Shown in pieces: positions 14,647 through 20,790 of a stretch of DNA of 21,538 bases. Source of the stretch: a virus; the IMG/VR virus record IMGVR_UViG_3300035698_017755, positions 1 through 21,538 of that record; one strand, given 5' to 3'. How positions within the stretch are numbered: position 1 is the stretch's first letter; each line of letters opens with the position of its first letter. Made by a program: the position numbers and the translations under genes. The notes beneath the pieces were generated by a model. The model had not been told where the DNA came from and searched no databases. It worked only from the letters and a program-made list of their open reading frames with translations.

Positions 14647-15252
14647 TTACTGATTAGCCTTAAAAAATGCGTTAGCAAAACCTTGAGGTGTTATTGACCT
14701 CCTGGCAGATAAAACCATTTGTCCTTTTGGCAAAATATATCCTTCAGGAAGAAGGGGAAGTTTTCTTCTATTCTTTTTTGAGTCAAGAATTTCTTTTTTG
14801 CTTAATTGTTTATTTTTAGTAACTTTTGGTTCTTTAAAATTTCCCCAAATCCAAGTTTCTTTAGAATACCTATCCCCAAAATTCCAAGGCTGAAATTTAA
14901 AAGCTGGCTTTCCCAAAAATCTTTGTAAATGACCTCTAGGATTTTCCATAGCCCAAAATTTTAAACTAAAATGACTATGTTTTTCAATTTTCCATATTAT
15001 ATTAAGGCAGGATTCAACTACTTGCATTGCAATGTAAAAATCTCTCATTCCTCCCGTTGTTCTTGCTCTGGAAAACATAGTGCATGGTGGGGCTGCTAAT
15101 ATTCCATATACATTATCTGTTGATTCATAGGTCCTCACATCTAATCCAGGCAAGGTTACTAACTTCACATCATATCCAGCTTCCTTATATGGATTACTCC
15201 AAGATCCTGTACCGCCACAAAGATCCAAAATTATTTTATTTTTGTTTTTCAT
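14647..15252 (-). CDS. Short cytosine-C5 DNA methyltransferase-like protein
   Basis: I choose the ATG at 15252 (201 residues, MKNKNKIILDLCGG). An in-frame ATG at 15285 would overlap the upstream gene by 13 bases. Residues 7-16 (IILDLCGGTG) form the S-adenosylmethionine-binding motif I. APPCTMFS (54-61) is motif IV with the catalytic Cys of C5 methyltransferases (P-P-C with FS). ENPRG (103-107) stands for the ENV motif, and a late SARRSITPQGFANAFF stretch (182-197) resembles motifs IX-X. At about 200 residues it is far shorter than the usual 300-450, and I see no separate target-recognition domain. It may use a partner or have a short recognition loop at 108-180. It could shield phage DNA from restriction. 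Direct repeats bracket the gene. Confidence 0.65.
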   Translation of the reverse strand: MKNKNKIILDLCGGTGSWSNPYKEAGYDVKLVTLPGLDVRTYESTDNVYGILAAPPCTMFSRARTTGGMRDFYIAMQVVESCLNIIWKIEKHSHFSLKFWAMENPRGHLQRFLGKPAFKFQPWNFGDRYSKETWIWGNFKEPKVTKNKQLSKKEILDSKKNRRKLPLLPEGYILPKGQMVLSARRSITPQGFANAFFKANQ

Positions 15253-15253
15253 A

Positions 15254-15273
15254 ATTAAATTAAAATAAAAAGT
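15254..15273. repeat. 20-bp direct repeat on the 5' side of the methyltransferase gene
   Basis: This is the partner of 14622-14641, with one mismatch. It fills the spacer between the 69-residue gene and the methyltransferase start. Confidence 0.6.
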
Positions 15274-15482
15274 TAATCTTCCCACCCATTTTTTTTAAGT
15301 TTTTCTTTAATTTGGGAAGCAATATTTTTTTGAATATTATTGATAGGTAAATTATTTTTTTCTAAAAGTTCATGTAAAATTTTATTCTCCTCTTCTAAGT
15401 CTCTAATCCTTTTTTCTTGCTGAAGAAGTTTTAGATAAATAGCTCTTTCATTTTTAGAGATTTCAATTCTTTTTTTAATCAT
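15273..15482 (-). CDS. Small coiled-coil protein
   Basis: The 69-residue protein has a heptad pattern of Leu and Ile from about 18 to 45 (LKLLQQEKRIRDLEEENKIL), like a leucine zipper. It has a basic start (MIKKRIEISKNER) and ends KLKKNGWED. It might be a small DNA-binding or adaptor protein. A small terminase is possible given the terminase gene two genes downstream, but no HTH is clear. The ATG follows a TTAATAAAAAAAAC leader, without the TTAAC core. Confidence 0.5.
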   Translation of the reverse strand: MIKKRIEISKNERAIYLKLLQQEKRIRDLEEENKILHELLEKNNLPINNIQKNIASQIKEKLKKNGWED

Positions 15483-15515
15483 GTTTTTTTTATTAATAAA
15501 TTAAGTTTTGGTGTT

Positions 15516-16127
15516 TCAATTCTTTTTATAATTATCCAAAATCCAATTTTGTAATTCTTCTGATTGATTATCAAAAGTCCCATAATTACCATTTTTACGG
15601 AGTCTCCAACTATTAATTAGAAAGTGTTTGTCTTCTATAAGAATAGCACATCTGTCTATTGTGATTGGGAAGTCATCAAATACAACATTAAATAATTCGT
15701 CTTTATTTTTTTCTATAAAAAAATCTCTCCCTTTCTTGTTTAATATATCCCATATCCCATATTGGTTAACATAATAATTATAAGGATTTTGTTTATATTT
15801 TTCATCCTGTCTCTCAATCTTATTAAGAATGGTTATATTTTTATATGTTCTATATGATAATTCAATATTATATTCTTTAATTATATAATCTGAGAAAATT
15901 GGAGCTTTATAAGTGCTAGCCCACGTGTGATCACGTGTCGAAGGTTTTATTAAAAAACTTTCAAAAACGTCTTTTTCTAAATTTAAATCTTCTACCTTTA
16001 AGCAATCATAACCATAGCAAACACCCTCCTTTTTTACATTTATAGCTTTTTCTAAAGCCTTTTCATAAGGCATCCCATGAATAGCTTCAATAACGGCTAT
16101 CTTGAATTTTTCTCCGATTGTTTTCAC
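15516..16127 (-). CDS. Unknown 203-residue protein, GTG start
   Basis: I recognise no family. The start is GTG at 16127, supported by TTAAC 12 nt upstream. The start of the protein is helical (FKIAVIEAIHGMPYEKALEKAI). The middle has many Tyr, Asn and Lys residues (KYKQNPYNYYVNQYGIWDIL, about 110-129), and the end looks like alternating strands and helix (ITIDRCAILIEDKHFLINSWRLRKNGNYGTF). The C terminus is a helix that ends DNYKKN. Three cysteines are present without a spacing that suggests a zinc site. It lies in the run of small early genes between HNH and terminase, where accessory proteins are frequent. Confidence 0.5.
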   Translation of the reverse strand: MKTIGEKFKIAVIEAIHGMPYEKALEKAINVKKEGVCYGYDCLKVEDLNLEKDVFESFLIKPSTRDHTWASTYKAPIFSDYIIKEYNIELSYRTYKNITILNKIERQDEKYKQNPYNYYVNQYGIWDILNKKGRDFFIEKNKDELFNVVFDDFPITIDRCAILIEDKHFLINSWRLRKNGNYGTFDNQSEELQNWILDNYKKN

Positions 16128-16133
16128 CCTTTT

Positions 16134-16205
16134 TTAATTGTTAAGTAAATTAAGTAATTTTTCTAAAATTTCAGATTCTTGTTCTTTATCTTTATCTTTA
16201 TCCAT
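16134..16205 (-). CDS. Possible 23-residue ORF
   Basis: Reading from the ATG at 16205 gives a 23-residue peptide, MDKDKDKEQESEILEKLLNL plus LNN: an acidic-basic start and a short amphipathic helix. It fills the gap between the HNH gene and the GTG-start gene. It has TAAC 10 nt before the ATG, as most true genes here do. Its own end supplies the TTAAC motif of the next gene. It may be a real micro-gene or a leader that couples translation to the next gene. Confidence 0.35.
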   Translation of the reverse strand: MDKDKDKEQESEILEKLLNLLNN

Positions 16206-16206
16206 A

Positions 16207-16467
16207 TTATTTTTTGTTAGATTTCATAAATAATAAATGTATTGGTTTTAATTCTTCTGGTCGTAAATATGGCTCTAGCTTAAGGTGTGCTCTATCATGG
16301 CATTCTCTACACAGCCCTATTAGATTACCTATTACATCCTTCCCTCCCCTTCCTTTAGATATTATATGATGTACATCTACCGCTATTTTTCCGCAATTTT
16401 CACATAAAATAATATCTTGTTCTCCATAACCGAAATATTTTATATAAATTCTGACATGTTTTTTCAT
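16207..16467 (-). CDS. HNH endonuclease
   Basis: This 86-residue protein has all HNH features: CENC zinc knuckle (C22, C25), DVHHI (H33, H34 at the catalytic place), GNLIGLCRECHDRAH with N48, second knuckle C53-x-x-C56, H57 and H61. It is a compact, apparently intact zinc-binding nicking or cutting enzyme. Phage HNH proteins near terminase genes can assist packaging, although here three or more genes lie between them; a free-standing mobile HNH is also possible. The ATG overlaps the upstream TGA by ATGA, so it belongs to the same translated run. Confidence 0.8.
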   Translation of the reverse strand: MKKHVRIYIKYFGYGEQDIILCENCGKIAVDVHHIISKGRGGKDVIGNLIGLCRECHDRAHLKLEPYLRPEELKPIHLLFMKSNKK

Positions 16468-16682
16468 TTATTTTTTTTAAATGATTCGCATAGATTTAGA
16501 AAATTAGAGACTCTTGTGCAGTTGCTATGGTTTAGGGCTTTATTAATGATTCTAAGTCCATATTTATTGCCATATCTTATGGCTGATTTATAAGAGGTAG
16601 TACTACCTCTTTCTTTAAGCCATTTTTTCAATAAATTGAAAATGGCTAGTTTTTTTGCTGTAGTTATCATAATTTTTCCCAT
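16464..16682 (-). CDS. Small basic protein, unknown
   Basis: The protein is basic and helical (KLAIFNLLKKWLKERG, then RIINKALNHSNCTRVSNFLNL). Two starts are possible: ATG at 16682 (72 residues), which has TTAAC 12 nt upstream but overlaps the previous gene by 16 bases, or ATG at 16670 (68 residues, MITTAKK), which gives an ATGA overlap. ATGA overlaps occur at several other junctions here, so both readings are credible. It may bind DNA, judged only by charge and size. Confidence 0.5.
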   Translation of the reverse strand: MGKIMITTAKKLAIFNLLKKWLKERGSTTSYKSAIRYGNKYGLRIINKALNHSNCTRVSNFLNLCESFKKNK

Positions 16683-16852
16683 TCATTAATTTTTGTTAAA
16701 TCTCGGATATATTTCACTAAAATAGTCTGTTCTTTTGAGCAAAATTTAATATTTAAATCTTTCTCAATTTTTGATCTTAATTCTTCTGGGCTAAATTGTT
16801 TGTTAAACTTGCGTATTCCTTCAAATTTATTGATTATTGCATTTTTTCCCAT
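16667..16852 (-). CDS. Small protein, unknown
   Basis: The 61-residue protein has a helical look with FSPEELRSKIEKDLNIKF in the middle and a C-terminal helix (TILVKYIRDLTKINEWEKL). It has one cysteine and no recognisable motif. Its start is preceded by ATAAC 12 nt upstream. It ends in an overlap with the next small gene, so both are translated from the same message. Confidence 0.45.
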   Translation of the reverse strand: MGKNAIINKFEGIRKFNKQFSPEELRSKIEKDLNIKFCSKEQTILVKYIRDLTKINEWEKL

Positions 16853-16895
16853 AATTTAATCTTTGTTATTTTGAATTTAAAATATGAATATATGG

Positions 16896-17103
16896 TTAAT
16901 TATCTAATTCTTGAAGCTTCTTATAATATTCTTCTTTTGTTAGTTCTATCCCATAAATAGCATATTTAAGATTATTTTCATTGAAACACTTATAACACTC
17001 AGAACACTCAAAACACTCATAACAATCAGAACACAATCAGAACACAATCACAACACTCAGAACAATCAGAACAATCAGAACAATTAATATTTTGTTTTTT
17101 CAT
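16896..17103 (-). pseudogene. Frameshifted cysteine-repeat protein with 9-bp minisatellite
   Basis: The ATG at 17103 opens MKKQNINCSDCSDCSECCDC, then runs out of frame and stops at 17028-17026 (25 residues). Shifted by +1 nt, the reading continues with the same pattern (CSDCYECFECSECYKCF) and then an ordinary tail ending KKLQELDN at 16896. The array is eleven units from 17082 to 16980. Nine units are 9 nt long and encode Cys-x-x. Two adjacent units (17046-17025) are 11 nt with an extra TG each, and these four extra bases break the frame. With 9-nt units throughout, the protein would be 67 residues with a Cys at nearly every third place, probably metal-binding. It may be a mutant, a phase-variable gene or a sequencing error. 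Confidence 0.6.
16980..17082. repeat. Eleven-unit 9/11-bp minisatellite
   Basis: Minus-strand units all start with TGT. Most are TGTTCTGAT/G or one-base variants of 9 bp, and two neighbours are TGTGTTCTGAT of 11 bp. The array lies inside the cysteine-repeat gene. Short tandem units of this kind change copy number by strand slippage. Confidence 0.85.
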
Positions 17104-17113
17104 AATTATTTGA

Positions 17114-17521
17114 TTAAAAAATATGAATATATCCGTCTGGATCTGGTATATTAACGCTTAATTCAAGAGCTGCCCACCGATAAATCCTTCTCATTAAATC
17201 CATTAATTCTATTGTTGAAAGATCGGTAGTGCTTCTTACTGTTGGTATTTTTAGCCCTTTGACTACTCGTTCTTCGTATAGGAATTTAAGCTTAATCGCT
17301 TCGTGCATTTCCTCTTTTTCGTATCCGGTAAAATCACATAATATAGGAATGACCACTCCCCAATAATATCTATTCTGCTGTACACTCCTACTCTTCTTAA
17401 ATTTAGTTATTAAAATTTCCACCTTTTTTCCTTCGAAAGTTTTTATGTAATCTAAAAATCCTTTCTGATCTTTTAATTTTAAAATCCCTTTGATTACTTC
17501 TCCGAAAAATTTAAGTTTCAT
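17114..17521 (-). CDS. NinB-like recombination protein
   Basis: The 135-residue protein has SVQQNRYYWGVVIPILCDFTG (about 46-66), followed by EMHEAIKLKFL (71-81) and a C-terminal helix before IPDPDGYIHIF. From memory, the QN-x-x-YW-x-x-x-IP pattern with a later E-x-x-H-x-x-L-K segment is characteristic of phage NinB-type proteins (lambda ninB/Orf), which bind single-stranded DNA and help recombination mediators load. It lies one small gene after the nuclease and annealing genes, as expected. Its ATG overlaps the stop of the 58-residue gene (ATGA). The lambda protein is about 146 residues, similar in size. Confidence 0.6.
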   Translation of the reverse strand: MKLKFFGEVIKGILKLKDQKGFLDYIKTFEGKKVEILITKFKKSRSVQQNRYYWGVVIPILCDFTGYEKEEMHEAIKLKFLYEERVVKGLKIPTVRSTTDLSTIELMDLMRRIYRWAALELSVNIPDPDGYIHIF

Positions 17522-17694
17522 TGTTTTTTAAGGTAGTCTGGATTAAAATATTTAATTATTAATTCTGCGGCCATTGTTGCTCTCGCCCTGCTCCATCTGT
17601 GATCGCTCATAATTTTGTAAATTTTTTGATCTCTAACGGATAAAAAAGAGTGCCATCCAATTTTATAGATAATTTTTTTAATTATATTTATCAT
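17518..17694 (-). CDS. Small protein overlapping the NinB-like gene
   Basis: The ATG at 17694 gives 58 residues, basic and partly amphipathic: MINIIKKIIYKIGWHSFLSV at the start, then DHRWSRARATMAAELIIKYF. TTAAC lies 8 nt before the start, partly made of the nuclease gene's own stop. The TGA overlaps the next gene's ATG by four bases. These two features argue strongly that it is a real gene although it is short. No family is recognised; a recombination accessory role is suggested only by neighbours. Confidence 0.6.
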   Translation of the reverse strand: MINIIKKIIYKIGWHSFLSVRDQKIYKIMSDHRWSRARATMAAELIIKYFNPDYLKKQ

Positions 17695-17703
17695 TTTTAG
17701 GGG

Positions 17704-18657
17704 TTAAATTTGTATATATTCTTCTTGCTTGCTGTAATCACAAACCCCATAAGCAGGACATTGCAAACATTTTTCTCTATCCTCAGATGAGGGATAAATC
17801 CCTAATTCTATAGTGTTTATCATGCTATCTAGTTTTTTGATTAAGGGTCTTCGGTTATCCAAAAGGCTCATTTTGTCCGCCCAATAGAAACTTGATTTTG
17901 CAGGAGCTTCTTTTGTTACTACCTGCAAACGTCCGTCACAGAGAACGTCAAAAGAAATTTGGACCAAAAATTGATAAAATGATAATTGGTCTTTATATTT
18001 CTCTAAGGCGGTTCTTCCGTCTCCCCACGTTCTATTTAAACCGTCAATTGTGGCTGCGGTCTTAATATCACTAATTAATTTTCTTTCTTCATAAAACTCA
18101 TCCATACTCCCTCTTAGTTTATGGCCTTTATATTCAATTTCGACTGAAACTTGAGCACACTTAGAATCAAAATCAAATAAGGGCTGTCTCTCAAATTCTG
18201 CCATACATCCTACTAGTTTTGTTCCTTGAGTTGTTGTGAGCTGCTCCTTACAAGAGATTTTGTTTAGCTCTTTTTTCTCTTCTATAAGCGTTTCTATCTT
18301 CTTTTTTTTTGTTTCGATTCTCTTTATTTCAGATTTTGTATATTCCTTTTTTTCTGCTTCTGCTCTTTTAGCTTCAATTTCTGCAATTTCTTTTGTTAAT
18401 TCTTCCATTGTAATGTTTATTTTGTCTAATTTTTCATGCGGATCAAATTTCTTTTTTACTATTGTATATTTTTCATTTACTGCTTTTTTGTCCTGAATAT
18501 AAAGATCAAATGCAGAACCGAAAACCAAAGCGTCACTTTTATAATCCGGGACTATTTTTTGATTATATTTCAAATCGTAGAAAGTTGGACAAAACATGAA
18601 GGTACTCATCTTTGAGTTTGTTATGAATCCCTCATTGTCTTTTATGTAATTATTCAT
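17704..18657 (-). CDS. RecB/Cas4-like PD-(D/E)XK nuclease with iron-sulfur-type cysteines
   Basis: The 317-residue protein has a RecB-family nuclease core: MSTFMFCPTFYDLKY at the start (C23), FGSAFDLYIQD (47-56), GSMDEF with D186, SDIKTA with D197 and K199 (the D-x-K catalytic pair), and the QLSFYQFL motif (Q224, Y228). Three cysteines near the end, CLQCPAYGVC (C297, C300, C306), complete the one-plus-three cysteine pattern that holds a 4Fe-4S cluster in Cas4 and AddB-type nucleases. A charged coiled-coil of about 60 residues (76-135) is inserted between the first cysteine and the catalytic core. It is next to the RecT/Bet-like gene, so the two probably form a recE/recT-type resection and annealing pair. 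TTAAC lies 8 nt before the ATG. Confidence 0.75.
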   Translation of the reverse strand: MNNYIKDNEGFITNSKMSTFMFCPTFYDLKYNQKIVPDYKSDALVFGSAFDLYIQDKKAVNEKYTIVKKKFDPHEKLDKINITMEELTKEIAEIEAKRAEAEKKEYTKSEIKRIETKKKKIETLIEEKKELNKISCKEQLTTTQGTKLVGCMAEFERQPLFDFDSKCAQVSVEIEYKGHKLRGSMDEFYEERKLISDIKTAATIDGLNRTWGDGRTALEKYKDQLSFYQFLVQISFDVLCDGRLQVVTKEAPAKSSFYWADKMSLLDNRRPLIKKLDSMINTIELGIYPSSEDREKCLQCPAYGVCDYSKQEEYIQI

Positions 18658-18670
18658 AAATTTGGGTTAA

Positions 18671-18745
18671 TTAGTAAGGAAAATTTTTTTGATCTCTCTC
18701 TTTTAGTTCTTTTTTTTGTTCTTTAATTCTTTTTTGAAGAGCATT
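18671..18745 (-). other. In-frame open stretch after the stop of the annealing protein gene
   Basis: Directly after the TAA at 18748-18746, the same frame stays open for 24 codons: NALQKRIKEQKKELKERDQK then NFPY, ending TAA at 18673-18671. It looks like ordinary coiled-coil protein. No ATG or credible TTG/GTG start in frame begins it. It may be a recent nonsense mutation, low-level read-through, or chance in A-rich DNA, where Lys/Glu/Gln codons arise easily. Confidence 0.35.
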
Positions 18746-19840
18746 TTATACGTTTTTAAGGGATGGGTTATTTTTAATAGTTTCTTCAATTTTTTCTTGT
18801 TCTAATATTTTGAATTGATCTTCAAATGCTTTATCAATCTCCTTGCGGTCTTCTTCGTTCCATTTTTTAGATTTTTCAAAATTCTTAATTGCATTGGCTA
18901 AAAGTTCTTTGTCTGGAATTTCTTTAATTGCTTCACTAAATGTTTTTTTATTAACTGCGGAAAATTCAACTTTTACTGTTTCTGTTTGATTCGCCTTCTT
19001 AATATCATCACAAATTATTTCAGGCTCTTTTTTTTCTAAATATTTAATATTTTTATTATTAATTGCATCTAATTTAACTTTTAGATGTTCTGAAATTCTT
19101 TTTTTATCTTCATCTGAAAATTTTGAAAAAATCGGGGGTAAAGTTCTTTTAATTTTATCTAATTCATCAAAATCATTAGCTTCATTAATTTTAGTCAAAA
19201 TATCTTCGACTGTAATTTCTTGTTGTACTTCAATTGATCCCGCCATTGATTCCTCTGCTGTAATATTCATTATTTCCCTATCTTCTGCATGAGAACACCC
19301 AACAGGGAATGCAACCTTCAAACACCGTCTTGTTGCTCTCCCCTCTGCCATTTGTTCCACAAATAACGTTGATACGAATTTTCGGGCAATTGAACTAGGG
19401 TCTGCACTCGCTTCTCTTTCGAATATAACCTCACGGCCTCCTATTAATCTTACAATTGTACATTTATACCGGAAATATTTTTTAGCTATATCTTTCTCGA
19501 TAAGTTCAGTTTTGTTAGATATTAAACTTCCGTCATTCTGAGCATTGAATAAATGTCCGTCTAGGGTGATATAATTCTCGCCCTCTAATACTTGTAAATG
19601 CTTGAGTAGTGGATTTAGCCCCATTGTTCGACAAGATACTACATAACTGAACGCCTCATAAATTGTCAAAGGTCTTTCTTCTTTCCCTTTTTCCTTGGTT
19701 TTTTTGATATTCAAAACCACAAATACGTCCCGGGTGATTTCTTTCTTTACTTGGCCTTCATAGGTTGAAGCTAAACTAGCTAAAATGTTTTTAGTTCGGT
19801 CTTCGGATGTCTTTAGTGCTTTTTCTGTGTTTTCTTTCAT
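18746..19840 (-). CDS. RecT/Bet-like single-strand annealing protein
   Basis: The 364-residue protein has a core at about 40-190. It contains AFSYVVSCRTMGLNPLLKHLQVL (63-85) followed by YITLDGHLFNAQNDG (90-104). These match the C-x-x-x-GLNP-x-x-K and later D-G-x-x-x-x-A pattern of phage Bet/RecT proteins. A later MAEGRATRRCLKVAFP (164-179) is like the R-A-x-x-RAL-x-x-AFP segment of the superfamily. Residues 200-364 form a charged helical tail that could bind the partner nuclease. The recombination function is to anneal complementary single strands; the neighbouring exonuclease would supply them. ATAAC lies 11 nt before the ATG. Rad52-like families are less likely. The likeness is clear in pattern but not strong. 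Confidence 0.6.
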   Translation of the reverse strand: MKENTEKALKTSEDRTKNILASLASTYEGQVKKEITRDVFVVLNIKKTKEKGKEERPLTIYEAFSYVVSCRTMGLNPLLKHLQVLEGENYITLDGHLFNAQNDGSLISNKTELIEKDIAKKYFRYKCTIVRLIGGREVIFEREASADPSSIARKFVSTLFVEQMAEGRATRRCLKVAFPVGCSHAEDREIMNITAEESMAGSIEVQQEITVEDILTKINEANDFDELDKIKRTLPPIFSKFSDEDKKRISEHLKVKLDAINNKNIKYLEKKEPEIICDDIKKANQTETVKVEFSAVNKKTFSEAIKEIPDKELLANAIKNFEKSKKWNEEDRKEIDKAFEDQFKILEQEKIEETIKNNPSLKNV

Positions 19841-19855
19841 AATTGTTTTTGGTTA

Positions 19856-20017
19856 TTAAATTAAAATTAGTTCTCCCTTATATTGTTGATAAGTTCGTTC
19901 ACACATAACACATGTAAGGTAATGACTTACGTCTTGGCAATGCTCCCCGCCTTCGTTCGAGTAATCTAAAATTCTTTCTTCCGATTCTAGCCTTAGATTG
20001 CAATATGGACACTGCAT
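19856..20017 (-). CDS. 53-residue zinc-ribbon protein
   Basis: The ATG at 20017 reads MQCPYCNLRL and later TCVMCERTYQQY: two CxxC knuckles (C3, C6 and C36, C39), 29 residues apart, the classic zinc ribbon. A further C27 and H26 lie between. The protein ends at 19856, and its end overlaps the TAAC leader of the annealing protein gene. A longer reading in another frame (20159-19899) covers the same bases but has no motif. The zinc ribbon explains the conserved cysteines better. Small zinc ribbons of phages often act as DNA- or protein-binding adaptors; the partner is unknown. Confidence 0.65.
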   Translation of the reverse strand: MQCPYCNLRLESEERILDYSNEGGEHCQDVSHYLTCVMCERTYQQYKGELILI

Positions 20018-20082
20018 AATCGCTTATATAATAGAATAATAATAATACTGGAATTAATGTGATTTCATTTATAATATACATT

Positions 20083-20235
20083 TTAATTTTGGTAAAGTGA
20101 TTGTTGGATTTTTGCGTAATTATCCAGGTTTTCTTTGCTTTTATTTGGATAATGCACAAACATGCTATAGACTAATTCTCGCAGCTTTTTATTTCCTTTA
20201 TCTGGATTGGGTGGTATTGTTGATTTAATCTTCAT
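20083..20235 (-). CDS. 50-residue protein, unknown
   Basis: The ATG at 20235 opens MKIKSTIPPNPDKGNKKLRE and continues to LYQN, 50 residues, with a basic N terminus and a C-terminal helix (ENLDNYAKIQQSLYQ). TTAACC lies 10 nt before the ATG, with a leader almost identical to that of the annealing protein gene (AACCAAAAACAAT). This motif and the full-length opening support a real gene. Between it and the zinc ribbon are 65 A/T-rich bases in which I see only a possible TATATAAG promoter box. Confidence 0.55.
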   Translation of the reverse strand: MKIKSTIPPNPDKGNKKLRELVYSMFVHYPNKSKENLDNYAKIQQSLYQN

Positions 20236-20265
20236 ATTGTTTTTGGTTAATAATAATGGTCTTCT

Positions 20266-20290
20266 AGGGGAGTTTGTTGCTCCCCTTTTT
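20266..20290 (+). terminator. Intrinsic terminator-like hairpin on the plus strand
   Basis: AGGGGAG, loop TTTGTTG, CTCCCCT then more T gives a 7-bp G+C-rich stem and a T run when read on the plus strand. On the minus strand the stem is followed by AGAAG, so it would not terminate the genes here well. It lies 5 bases past the HTH gene stop. It could end antisense transcription or act as an mRNA end stabiliser. Confidence 0.55.
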
Positions 20291-20295
20291 GATGT

Positions 20296-20544
20296 TTAAC
20301 TATACAGTGCGTTTTTTTTCCAATCTGAAATTAATTTGTTCGTTTTTTTGACCGAATAAATAAAGCCTTCTAATAATATCCGTCTTAACTTATCTTCGCT
20401 TATTCTTTTGTTTTGAGTCTCTATCAGCACCAGATTAGAGTGTTTTACTCCTAATCTTTTGCAGATTTCTCCGCTTCTTATTCCTAATTTAGTTCTGATT
20501 TCTTTTATTTCTTCTCCGCAATTATAAAAATAGGTTATTTTCAT
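20296..20544 (-). CDS. Small HTH (Cro/CI-type) transcriptional regulator
   Basis: The 82-residue protein has an XRE-type HTH at about 11-56: EEIKEIRTKLGIRSGEICKRLGVKHSNLVLIETQNKRIS. Helix 2 and recognition helix 3 fall at about 24-31 and 35-42 around the LGV turn, and the E-T-Q-N-x-R-I-S loop after it is typical. It is likely a dimeric DNA-binding repressor or Cro-like switch for early or late genes. The 16-bp palindrome by the terminase promoter is a possible target, but there is no direct evidence. TTAAC lies 11 nt before its ATG. Confidence 0.7.
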   Translation of the reverse strand: MKITYFYNCGEEIKEIRTKLGIRSGEICKRLGVKHSNLVLIETQNKRISEDKLRRILLEGFIYSVKKTNKLISDWKKNALYS

Positions 20545-20600
20545 CTATAGATTTTGTTAAAGAATTTGTAATAGAATTGTATCTTATTGAAATTCCAAAG

Positions 20601-20750
20601 TCAAGAATTTAAATCATTTTTTTGGTGGATTAACTCGACTCTTTTATCCCATAATTCTGAATATCGTTGACTTTCAGGATCAATTTTTTTTAAGATTTTT
20701 GTTAAAATCTTAATTTCAGTCCTTATTTTAACAAATTCTGATTTATTCAT
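20601..20750 (-). CDS. 49-residue protein, unknown
   Basis: The ATG at 20750 opens MNKSEFVKIRTEIKILTKIL, and the protein ends QKNDLNS with a TGA stop. It is charged and mainly helical. Its leader (TTAAC, 10 nt spacing) is nearly identical to the leader of the neighbouring repeat protein gene, so the start is well supported. No family is recognised. Confidence 0.6.
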   Translation of the reverse strand: MNKSEFVKIRTEIKILTKILKKIDPESQRYSELWDKRVELIHQKNDLNS

Positions 20751-20790
20751 ATTAATTTTTGTTAATAAATATTACTTTTCTAGTTCTTTT
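20751..20790. repeat. Repeated spacer plus gene end, copy 1
   Basis: This stretch and 21330-21369 are nearly identical for about 36 bases. They include the TTAAC leader of the following gene and the last codons of the preceding repeat protein gene (ELEK). This marks a tandem duplication of gene plus spacer. Confidence 0.7.

Noticed and set aside
15922-15937. Two CACGTG palindromes 10 bp apart in the 203-residue gene
   Set aside because: They lie inside coding sequence for an ordinary peptide (RDHTWAS), and the pair is not a perfect inverted repeat; no sign of a regulatory role.
17026-17036. Programmed +1 ribosomal frameshift
   Set aside because: The TTC TGA site would need tRNA-Phe to re-pair on TCT, which is poor, and the two 11-bp units explain the frame change simply by slippage.
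16980-17082. CRISPR array
   Set aside because: Units are 9-11 bp without spacers and encode Cys-x-x; this is a coding minisatellite.
18236-18496. Plus-strand open frame with hydrophobic, membrane-like sequence
   Set aside because: Antisense of the coiled-coil insert in the nuclease gene; apparent membrane segments are an artefact of Lys/Glu codons read backwards.
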